From a virus, in IMG/VR virus record IMGVR_UViG_3300037584_004615, positions 1-37,146 of that record: 37,146 bases of DNA. One strand, written 5' to 3'. Shown in pieces: positions 1 to 5,889 of the stretch. Position numbers and translations under genes: made by a program. The notes below the pieces were generated by a model. The model ran no database searches and had not been told where the DNA came from. It saw nothing but the letters and a program-made list of their open reading frames with translations. How positions within the stretch are numbered: the first letter of the stretch is position 1; each line of letters begins with the position of its first letter.

Positions 1-431
1 CGAGCAATCCTGTCAGAATATACGGCTGCCTCAACAACACCAATCCGTGCTGCTTGTGCTCCATCTGGAACAACAACATCCGGGTACGGTTGCCCTACCA
101 GGAGTAAAAAATATAATGGCCAGGGCAACAATAAGTTAAACACTGGTCCCATCACGGCGATGAAGGCTCGTCTCCACGCTGAGGCTGCCCAAAAGGATTG
201 GGGATCATTATCAACATTATGATAGTCGTTTTCTCCCCGAGGTTTGATATATCCACCCAAGGGTATCAACGACAAACGCCACTCAGTTCCCCACAGTTTC
301 TTTTTGAGGAGGACTTTACCAAAGCCTATTGAAAAACTATCAACGGCGACACCCACAGCACGGGCTGCGACATAATGTCCCAGTTCGTGAATAAAAATTA
401 CTAAAACAATTATTCCAAGAAAGGTAAGCAT
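1..431 (-). CDS. RseP-like site-2 (M50) intramembrane metalloprotease, C-terminus cut by window edge
   Basis: Reading leftward from an ATG at 431, the frame stays open to base 1 (143 codons visible), so the gene is incomplete. The N-terminus is a hydrophobic helix carrying HELGH at residues 15-19, the HExxH zinc site of site-2 proteases placed inside the first membrane segment. A juxtamembrane stretch with IPLGGYIKPRGE follows, as in RseP, then a second hydrophobic segment with GPVFNLLL, the counterpart of the family's GPxxN motif. The last visible residues (VVVPDGAQAARIGVV) resemble the start of a PDZ domain. Members of this family cut single-pass membrane proteins inside the bilayer; RseP cuts the anti-sigma factor RseA. 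The start overlaps the end of the upstream membrane-protein gene by 22 bases, with GGGG seven bases before the ATG, so the two are probably translated together. The remaining metal ligand and most of the PDZ region lie outside the window. Family call strong, substrate unknown. Confidence 0.88.
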   Translation of the reverse strand, partial: MLTFLGIIVLVIFIHELGHYVAARAVGVAVDSFSIGFGKVLLKKKLWGTEWRLSLIPLGGYIKPRGENDYHNVDNDPQSFWAASAWRRAFIAVMGPVFNLLLPWPLYFLLLVGQPYPDVVVPDGAQAARIGVVEAAVYSDRIA

Positions 432-907
432 AGTTTTTCCCCATGGTTAAGTCTTCTAAGAGGTGGCAACGCACGTCCATTAATTATAATTTCTGGACCT
501 AAATTAAACAGATCGTCCTCTGTTGGTAGCTTATGTCTGTCTTCGTATTGTTTACGCAGACGTTGTGTGTCAAGCGGGGTCCAGAGTTCAAGATATTTGT
601 GTATCTTTTTATTTTCTTCCTTCAGAGCAGAGATTTCCTTGCTCTGTAATTCTATGGTTTGCTCTAGAGAAATGATTGCTTGGGTAGCTGCCCTCTCTAG
701 CGTTTTCTCAATCCCGCTTTCGTTAATTAAAAACAATAAAAATCCCGTATATATTCCACACACCAATACGGCCACAATGGTCGTCCACACGGTTGCTGTA
801 ATATAGTTTGGCTTGGGCGTTGGTGTAGCGTCATACACCTCGGCATAATGATAATCAGATGTGGCGTTGTCTTTTATATTCTGCCACGCTTCCCTTTCTC
901 TATCCAT
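410..907 (-). CDS. Single-pass membrane protein with coiled coil
   Basis: 165 aa. I do not recognise a family. A polar N-terminus of about 36 residues is followed by one strongly hydrophobic segment at about residues 37-61 (ITATVWTTIVAVLVCGIYTG...), then a heptad-like charged stretch at about 65-108 and a proline/arginine-containing tail ending LCLPFLE. No cleavable signal peptide is apparent, so it probably sits in the inner membrane with its N-terminus in the cytoplasm and the coiled coil outside. The gene follows the LamG gene by 33 bases, and its last 22 bases overlap the start of the RseP-like protease. That coupling and the single-pass topology make it a candidate partner or substrate of the protease, but this is inference. 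A spanin or holin-accessory role is also possible. Confidence 0.7.
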   Translation of the reverse strand: MDREREAWQNIKDNATSDYHYAEVYDATPTPKPNYITATVWTTIVAVLVCGIYTGFLLFLINESGIEKTLERAATQAIISLEQTIELQSKEISALKEENKKIHKYLELWTPLDTQRLRKQYEDRHKLPTEDDLFNLGPEIIINGRALPPLRRLNHGEKLCLPFLE

Positions 908-940
908 AGAGTAAATAGTTTGAGAAAGGTGTTTTATTCT

Positions 941-2161
941 CTAATAGCCGCTCAGGGGTAAAAGCTCCCAAATTGGAAAGGCTGTCGTCTGTCCGGCAAT
1001 AGCACCAAATGTTCCGTCATTGCCATTATCTGTATGGTCTCTAATGCTAATTCCGGTGCCTTCATTGAATTTCCAATATCCTACAAGCCCACTTTGACCA
1101 TTACTTTGATGGTCATAATTAACTCCACCATTGTACACCTCATTAGCAAAAGTTCCCTCTGAATCGATACATCTATTATAAATAGCTACTTCATCAAGAG
1201 CACAAGCAAATCCGCTAGTATATCCTGAACCTTCAGTATTACGACCTCCAAAATACATTGTCATACCTTCATCTTGATTATTCCAAGAAGTGCTATTGTT
1301 ATTAGTCATTCTTGCATCTGTATTTACCCAGAGTCTAAGCTTCCTATTACCAGCAGAACCTTGAGTACCAGTATATGATACTACCCAATTATACCATCGA
1401 CCTACTTCCATTGGATTGTTAATTCCAGTAACATCATTGCCCCCAACACCTATCCCAATATTATTATCGCCGGCTCCTGAAAAACCAAAATGAAATCTCG
1501 CAACTGGACTGCTGGCTCTGCTGCCTAATATAACCGATTTTTGATTCATTTCTTCATCTGGTCTAACCCAAAAAGAAATAGTAAACCCATTCCAAAGTTC
1601 GTAAGTATCAGGATTAAAGGTAGTTGTAGCATATGAGTCAGTGGCTCCGGCCCTGTCGCCTGAAAACGATAACGCATAATTATTTTCCAGCCTTCTCTTG
1701 CCTCTCGTGCGATGACGGCGACTTGCCATTAAATTATCACGTTTGAAAATTTGCACGGCATATTCAAAATCTAAATCAGCCAGTCTTTTATTGAGTGGGT
1801 CAGATAGCCAAGCACGCCAATCAAGCACCCCAAAATACGGCTCACGATTTTGAATTATAATTTGTATCTCTTGAAGTCTAACATTTTCTCGTAGACGTTT
1901 GTCTTCCTCCAACTTAGATATCAGGGCGTCAACCTGCTTACCTATCCGTTCTGATTCTAGTTTTTCTTTTTCTTGAAGTCGTTTCTGACGAAGGCGCTCC
2001 GCTTCCTTCTGCTCTCGAAGAAGTTTTTTACGTTCTATGGCTTCTTTTCGCTTTTGAGCTTCGGCTGCCTCTCTTTCAGCTTTTCTTTTAGCCTCTTCGT
2101 CGGCCTCACGTTGCCGTTCTTCTTGCCAGCGCCTTTGTTTTTCTCTGATGTAATCTGACAT
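941..2161 (-). CDS. Charged helix/coiled-coil protein with C-terminal LamG (concanavalin-like) domain
   Basis: 406 aa in three parts. Residues 1-105 are almost entirely Glu, Arg, Lys, Gln and Ala (for example EEAKRKAEREAAEAQKRKE), which predicts a long single helix or coiled coil. Residues 106-160 form a linker ending in a basic patch (SRRHRTRGKRRLE). Residues 161-390 match the LamG/concanavalin-like fold: YALSFSG, FTISFWVRPDE, WYNWVVSYTG, LRLWVN, ALDEVAIYNR and GLVGYWKFNEGTG are the family's typical strands. Such domains bind glycans or mediate contacts, and in phages they often sit on fibres or capsid decorations. There is no signal peptide. Unlike the nine genes upstream it lacks the capsid-targeting start, although a broken copy of that tag lies directly before it. 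No good ribosome-binding site precedes the ATG, so translation may depend on coupling. Exact role unknown. Confidence 0.8.
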   Translation of the reverse strand: MSDYIREKQRRWQEERQREADEEAKRKAEREAAEAQKRKEAIERKKLLREQKEAERLRQKRLQEKEKLESERIGKQVDALISKLEEDKRLRENVRLQEIQIIIQNREPYFGVLDWRAWLSDPLNKRLADLDFEYAVQIFKRDNLMASRRHRTRGKRRLENNYALSFSGDRAGATDSYATTTFNPDTYELWNGFTISFWVRPDEEMNQKSVILGSRASSPVARFHFGFSGAGDNNIGIGVGGNDVTGINNPMEVGRWYNWVVSYTGTQGSAGNRKLRLWVNTDARMTNNNSTSWNNQDEGMTMYFGGRNTEGSGYTSGFACALDEVAIYNRCIDSEGTFANEVYNGGVNYDHQSNGQSGLVGYWKFNEGTGISIRDHTDNGNDGTFGAIAGQTTAFPIWELLPLSGY

Positions 2162-2165
2162 ATTT

Positions 2166-2192
2166 CTACCAATCTGTTAGGAGTTTTTTCAT
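2166..2192 (-). pseudogene. Remnant capsid-targeting tag ending in an amber codon
   Basis: The ATG at 2192 overlaps the TGA of the preceding gene as ATGA, exactly as at the other junctions of this cluster. It reads MKKLLTDW and then TAG at 2168-2166. The peptide matches the tag MKKLLTEWRKY of the two genes immediately upstream, with the stop where R9 should be and KY still present after it. After the stop the frame soon ends at another TGA, so suppression of the amber would not restore a gene. The start of the LamG gene lies four bases beyond the stop in another frame. It is either a decayed tenth member or a short leader that couples translation into the LamG gene. Confidence 0.6.
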
Positions 2193-2665
2193 TCTACGGT
2201 GTCCCAAAATTTTGTGGCTCGGTCGCCATAAAACTCGCAAGTGTTGGTCCAGTTGGTATTGTTGTCTATGACCTCCTTGATGTAGTCCAAACTATCGGGG
2301 TCATCAATCACATAACTAAACACTAGGTAGTCTCTACCTTCCTTGGGTTTTTCTGCGGAATCGGTAGTCAATCCCAGTGGAGCCACTGAGCCAACTTCTT
2401 CTCGGGAGATTTCGCCACGAGTATCATAATATTTTCCATTACGATAAATGGCTGTATGATAAATGTCAAACTCTTCTGAGGGATTACCTGAATCTAGTTC
2501 TGGGTCTGAATCCACAACAAAGACAACTTCCGTGCCTTTTATCCCACGGTTGATTGCCTCCTGTAAAAGAGCGACTGCTAGTGTTCCACAGTTTCCATAT
2601 AGTTCAGGATCAAGGCTTTCCTCTTCCTTTAAATACTTCCGCCACTCTGTTAGTAGTTTTTTCAC
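2189..2665 (-). CDS. Putative internal protein with Cys-His-Asp hydrolase-like core
   Basis: 158 aa starting at GTG, which shares its G with the TAG of the upstream gene (TAGTG). The first 14 residues are the tag MKKLLTEWRKYLKE, with a predicted cut after E14. After it comes YGNCGTLAVALLQEAI with C26 at the start of a helix, then a strand EVVFVVD, then IYHTAIYRNGKYYDTRG with H70 and D81. A Cys at a helix start followed by a His and an Asp on adjoining strands is the arrangement of papain-like and transglutaminase-like enzymes. I infer a cysteine protease or related hydrolase, but no specific family can be named. The C-terminal half is acidic. If packaged, it could enter the host with the DNA. 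Confidence 0.68.
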   Translation of the reverse strand: MKKLLTEWRKYLKEEESLDPELYGNCGTLAVALLQEAINRGIKGTEVVFVVDSDPELDSGNPSEEFDIYHTAIYRNGKYYDTRGEISREEVGSVAPLGLTTDSAEKPKEGRDYLVFSYVIDDPDSLDYIKEVIDNNTNWTNTCEFYGDRATKFWDTVE

Positions 2666-2952
2666 TATAACTTGCCCGATAATAAATCTTCGATACTAGC
2701 ACCTAGATTCTGTTGAAGAGAAGCCTCCATCTGTTTCATCACCTCTTCAAATTCTTCAGGTGTTCGACCAGTTTCGGCGGGCCAATCATCCATATCAAGA
2801 ACCCAGTCTTGACCAGCATCATCTAGGGCGTTTTCAATTTCCATCTTTTTTTCAGCATACTTAACATAATCGACATCCCTGTCAACAGATGCTTCTACAT
2901 CATAGTCAAATTCTTTCAGATACTTTCGCCATTCTGTTAATAGTTTTTTCAT
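2665..2952 (-). CDS. Small acidic protein with capsid-targeting tag
   Basis: 95 aa, with its ATG overlapping the upstream TGA as ATGA. The first 14 residues, MKKLLTEWRKYLKE, are identical to those of the next gene, yet the coding DNA differs at six positions in codons 2-14, all synonymous. After the tag the protein is strongly acidic (Asp/Glu-rich, for example ALDDAGQDWVLDMDDWPAETG) and mostly helical in appearance, without Cys or a membrane segment. No family is recognised. An acidic partner for the basic proteins of the cluster, or a DNA mimic, is conceivable but unsupported. Confidence 0.65.
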   Translation of the reverse strand: MKKLLTEWRKYLKEFDYDVEASVDRDVDYVKYAEKKMEIENALDDAGQDWVLDMDDWPAETGRTPEEFEEVMKQMEASLQQNLGASIEDLLSGKL

Positions 2953-3776
2953 ATTCCCACAGCCTCTGGGTATTTTGTTTTAGCGAACGCAATATATTTA
3001 TCACGCAGTTCTTTGTAAAAGAAGTCGTTAAGTTCTTCTTCTGTATATTTTACTCTAAACTCGCCGGGAGTTTCTTTCTCGTCTTCGGCGTTCATCTTGT
3101 CTCGGCGGCGGCGGAACATATCAAAGAATTGCTTGAGACGCATATCCAACGCTTCTGTGTAAGGTATCTTATAATACTTTGCTCTCTTGTAGGCTTCTTT
3201 GGTGTAGGTATCTGTTTCTGAATCCGAAGCATAATATCCACGAATACCATCTAACTGGTTATAATTCCATCTGCCCGGCGGTTGTAGCGGTTCTTTGGGC
3301 GGCTGGGCAGTGGCCAACATATCATCAGTTTGTCCGCCGTGTTGGATTTCGTGGATAGTGACTGCTTTAAGTTCACCAAGATAGGCGTTAAGGTCTTGCT
3401 CGTTGAAACCTATGTCTAAAAAACTATTGATTTTTATGTAGTCGTCTTGCTTACCTGCGCCGGGAATGCTCATATGCATTCCGCCTATTTGAAACTTGTC
3501 GCCTGTTTCTTCCGCTAGTTTTTTATCAATATGGAAAGTAAACTCAGCCATATACATTATACCTTCAAGTTCTTTTGGAAGACCTTTACCTTCTTGATAT
3601 TTCTTGCCGATTACGAGAATCAAATCCTTGCGTGAGTTTTGAACACCCTCACTAGGAATAACCTCGTCAATAATATATTTGACGTGAGGTATCACCTTGC
3701 GGGTCAGTTCTGTTGTGGCTGCTTCGTACCTTCCCTCTTGGAGAAAGCCTCGCCACTGTTCCATAATCAACTTCAT
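2949..3776 (-). CDS. Putative packaged zinc metalloprotease (HEIQH)
   Basis: 275 aa. The tag MKLIMEQWRGFLQE (predicted cut after E14) precedes a domain with the zinc-peptidase signature VTIHEIQHGGQ, where H142, E143 and H146 fit HExxH. About 40 residues downstream, GYYASDSETDTYTKEAY has E187 in a position suitable for a third zinc ligand. That spacing suits a gluzincin-like enzyme, although the exact family cannot be fixed by eye. The region before the motif (MAEFTFHIDKKL, then a strand-like stretch) would form the usual sheet. The C-terminal part is charged (MFRRRRDKMNAEDEKE). The gene overlaps both neighbours by ATGA. It may process virion proteins in the head or act on host proteins after injection; the sequence does not tell which. 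Confidence 0.75.
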   Translation of the reverse strand: MKLIMEQWRGFLQEGRYEAATTELTRKVIPHVKYIIDEVIPSEGVQNSRKDLILVIGKKYQEGKGLPKELEGIMYMAEFTFHIDKKLAEETGDKFQIGGMHMSIPGAGKQDDYIKINSFLDIGFNEQDLNAYLGELKAVTIHEIQHGGQTDDMLATAQPPKEPLQPPGRWNYNQLDGIRGYYASDSETDTYTKEAYKRAKYYKIPYTEALDMRLKQFFDMFRRRRDKMNAEDEKETPGEFRVKYTEEELNDFFYKELRDKYIAFAKTKYPEAVGI

Positions 3777-4240
3777 GATTTAGGCAGATCCCTTGGTGCG
3801 ACGATCGTGCCATCATAGTCTTTTTTAATATATTTTGCCAACATCCTCGTCATATCCATGTCTTCTAGGCGTTCGTTGTCGTTCTTTCCCTCAATAGCTT
3901 TAGCAACATCTTGTAAAAATCTTCCCTCTATTTTATCGTCTATGACTTTAGAAACTTCGGGATCGATCATAAGCTTGTCTAAAACCTTATTTCGCTTGGC
4001 TAGTCCTGGGTCTTTTTGCGACTTCTGCCATAGGAGCTTCAAAATAGGAAAAACTCCACCAGTAGTGATATCAGCAGCGCCTTGAGCCGCTAGCGCACCT
4101 GTTTTTCCAATGTCTCTGATATTCTTTGCGGCTTTTGCTTGTGCTAAAACCTTTCGTAAATCACCAATTGTTTCAAACTCCACAAAGCCCGTATCTTGCT
4201 CTGAAAGATATTGTCTCCATTCTGTCATTATCTTCTTCAT
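3773..4240 (-). CDS. Putative internal protein, unknown function, helical
   Basis: 155 aa beginning with the tag MKKIMTEWRQYLSE, a good L-S-E site at residues 12-14. The rest is predicted to be mainly helical: FETIGDLRKVLAQAKAAK, then an Ala/Gly-rich stretch (GKTGALAAQGAADITTGGVF) that is amphipathic rather than a full membrane span, then DPEVSKVIDDKIEGRFLQDVA. No catalytic motif is visible. The Ala/Gly segment could interact with membranes, as for some ejected phage proteins, but this is a guess. ATGA overlaps on both sides place it firmly in the operon. Confidence 0.62.
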   Translation of the reverse strand: MKKIMTEWRQYLSEQDTGFVEFETIGDLRKVLAQAKAAKNIRDIGKTGALAAQGAADITTGGVFPILKLLWQKSQKDPGLAKRNKVLDKLMIDPEVSKVIDDKIEGRFLQDVAKAIEGKNDNERLEDMDMTRMLAKYIKKDYDGTIVAPRDLPKS

Positions 4241-4977
4241 CGTGATTGTACCGTGTAAGTTTTTTGCTCACCGCCTCCAAATGTGTCAGTTTTAAAATCG
4301 TCCTTGCGCATCACCGTAATTACTTTTATGGTGTCCGGACCTTTACGCATATCTAAAACGGCTATGACATTAAGGGCTGGGACCTTACCTTTGCCGACCA
4401 TACGAATATGAAAAGGCTCGTCGTTACCAAGTTCCCCGTTAGCATAATCTTGAATAATTTTACCGATGGCCATCTCAACTGCCTGGATAATGGCTTTGTT
4501 GGATATCTTTTCGTCGTGACGGAATTGGCGTTCTTTGCTGTGCTTGGTTGCCTCAAGGCCTGTATCTTTTAGATTAATAACAACATTCACACCCCTAACC
4601 TTTGCGCTATACGCTTGCTTAGCGTCGAGGTCAGCCATCTTGTCTTCTTTGACTTTTGGTTTGTCGTGAGTATAACCTTTTTTATCAAGTTCTATATGGC
4701 GTTCGTAAGTCTTTGCCATTGTGCCCTTGCCAGTTTTAGGGTTATACATCATATGAGGTTTAAAATCTTCTTTTGATTTTTTATCCTCCATGAGATGGTC
4801 GGCTGGTCGTCCTTGACTTATCCAGTCTTCTATGACGAACATTTTTTGGTCTTCCGACAAATTCCAGAAAACCTCTTGGAGTTCTTCGCTCAAGCGAGAG
4901 GCGTACTGTTTGTAAGTTTGATCGTTTACTTTCTGTATGTGCTGGAACTTTCGCCAGTTCTCCATTAGAAGCTTCAT
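4237..4977 (-). CDS. Putative internal protein with possible BECR/DUF4258-like nuclease fold
   Basis: 246 aa. I place the start at the ATG at 4977, because it gives the cluster tag MKLLMENWRKF and lies just past the upstream TGA; the open frame further upstream runs against the neighbouring gene. The tag is atypical: residues 11-14 are FQHI and not FL-x-E, and the nearest such site is L29-S30-E31. Residues 75-103 contain a linker-like PKTGKGTMAKTYERH...GYTHDKP. At 146-164, HSKERQFRHDEKISNKAI resembles the H-xx-ER-xx-R...I pattern of DUF4258/BECR-fold RNases, followed by strands FHIRMVGKG, LNVIAVLDM and IKVITVMRKDDF. Nuclease activity is therefore a tentative inference. The stop overlaps the next start as ATGA. 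Confidence 0.66.
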   Translation of the reverse strand: MKLLMENWRKFQHIQKVNDQTYKQYASRLSEELQEVFWNLSEDQKMFVIEDWISQGRPADHLMEDKKSKEDFKPHMMYNPKTGKGTMAKTYERHIELDKKGYTHDKPKVKEDKMADLDAKQAYSAKVRGVNVVINLKDTGLEATKHSKERQFRHDEKISNKAIIQAVEMAIGKIIQDYANGELGNDEPFHIRMVGKGKVPALNVIAVLDMRKGPDTIKVITVMRKDDFKTDTFGGGEQKTYTVQSR

Positions 4978-4978
4978 A

Positions 4979-5518
4979 TCAGCCGCCTTTATACATCGTT
5001 GGGTCAATTGGTTCTGGATCGAGTGCTGCTTTAAGATTTCTCTTTTGCCATTCATATGAGTCTTTGTCTTTATCAATTGGCCCACCTGCTGCCCAGGTAT
5101 TACAAGACCTCGCCGAATGGCATTTGAATTGGTGCATCCAGCAGTAACCCAGAACCCCAAACTCATCTCTGACAGGTTGCGAAGTTTTTCCGGGTATACA
5201 AGCCACCATCCTTGGTGATATATCAAAAGCAGTGCATGAGGCGCACTTGGACTTCATAGCAGCCTTCTCAGACGTGCCCCACTTCTTTGCTATGTTTTTC
5301 CAAAAATCTCCAGGCTTCTCTACGTTAAGTGGCCCATATTTAATAAAGTCAACTTTAATGGCTCTGTCTCTATTGGCTGTATTTAACATCAAATCCTGCG
5401 TAGGAGCAGGACAAATTTTTTCTTTACCACCAACTTTTTTACCTTCTTCCTCAGCGTCAATAATAATCTTTATTGACTCGCCAAGAAATATTTTCCATTC
5501 TGCTAATAATTGCTTCAT
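4979..5518 (-). CDS. Cys-rich metal-binding putative internal protein
   Basis: 179 aa from the ATG at 5518, chosen because it gives the tag MKQLLAEWKIFLGE and shares one base with the upstream stop (TGATG); a TTG two codons earlier is unlikely. After the tag and a Lys/Glu-rich segment comes a dense cysteine region: C92-A-S-C95, C108, C126 with H129 (GYCWMHQFKCHSARSC), C133, H134 and C139. The pattern suits zinc or an iron-sulphur centre in a compact domain ending SCNTWAAGGPI. I recognise the shape but cannot name a family. The domain could bind DNA or form a redox site. It lies directly before the BECR-like gene, separated by one base. Confidence 0.65.
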   Translation of the reverse strand: MKQLLAEWKIFLGESIKIIIDAEEEGKKVGGKEKICPAPTQDLMLNTANRDRAIKVDFIKYGPLNVEKPGDFWKNIAKKWGTSEKAAMKSKCASCTAFDISPRMVACIPGKTSQPVRDEFGVLGYCWMHQFKCHSARSCNTWAAGGPIDKDKDSYEWQKRNLKAALDPEPIDPTMYKGG

Positions 5519-5889
5519 CACCAAGCCCTACAGGACCAGTAGCGAGCTTTTGTCTTGGGTCCGGGATTATCACAATTGTGACGAGCACGAAATGACTTAC
5601 GTCGCTCTGGATTTGATTTTTTAATTTTCATATTAGGGTCGCCGAAATTTACTTTCTTAACGTTTCCGGTTTTGGGGTCTTTAACATATACTTTAGACTT
5701 CTTGACATCACCACGCATCGGTTTGTTAAGAGTGACCTTACGTCCCTGGTATTCTGCCTCTTCGATGACATCATCCCAAAACTCCACGTCTTCAGCCATA
5801 GTGCCATCGTCATAAGTGGCATCCTCAATATGATAATACTCTTCCTCTTCGTTGAGGAAATGATTCCATTCTTTTAATAATTGTTTCAT
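5518..5889 (-). CDS. Basic putative internal protein with Arg/Lys-rich C-terminal domain
   Basis: 123 aa with the tag MKQLLKEWNHFLNE and a predicted cut after E14. Residues 15-48 are strongly acidic (EEEYYHIEDATYDDGTMAED). Residues 49-123 switch to a basic domain: GRKVTLNKPMRGDVKKSKVYVKD, then GDPNMKIKKSNPERRKSF, then RARHNCDNPGPKTKARYWSC, with C106 and C120. The charge and motifs suggest nucleic-acid binding. The CDNP string also occurs in the 59-aa protein at the head of the cluster. ATGA overlap upstream and TGATG downstream. No function is established from the sequence. Confidence 0.66.
   Translation of the reverse strand: MKQLLKEWNHFLNEEEEYYHIEDATYDDGTMAEDVEFWDDVIEEAEYQGRKVTLNKPMRGDVKKSKVYVKDPKTGNVKKVNFGDPNMKIKKSNPERRKSFRARHNCDNPGPKTKARYWSCRAW

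Noticed and set aside
1-431. Host DNA joined to the phage contig as the source of the RseP-like gene
   Set aside because: It is on the same strand, overlaps the preceding gene by 22 bases and shares the window's base composition; this cannot be fully excluded because the gene meets the window edge.
2166-2192. Amber suppression restoring a full tenth gene
   Set aside because: The frame after TAG runs only about 18 codons to a TGA and does not join the LamG frame.
4978-5226. Upstream extension of the 246-aa gene to a start at 5226
   Set aside because: It would overlap the Cys-rich gene almost entirely in another frame, has no ribosome-binding site and hides the shared tag, which begins at 4977.
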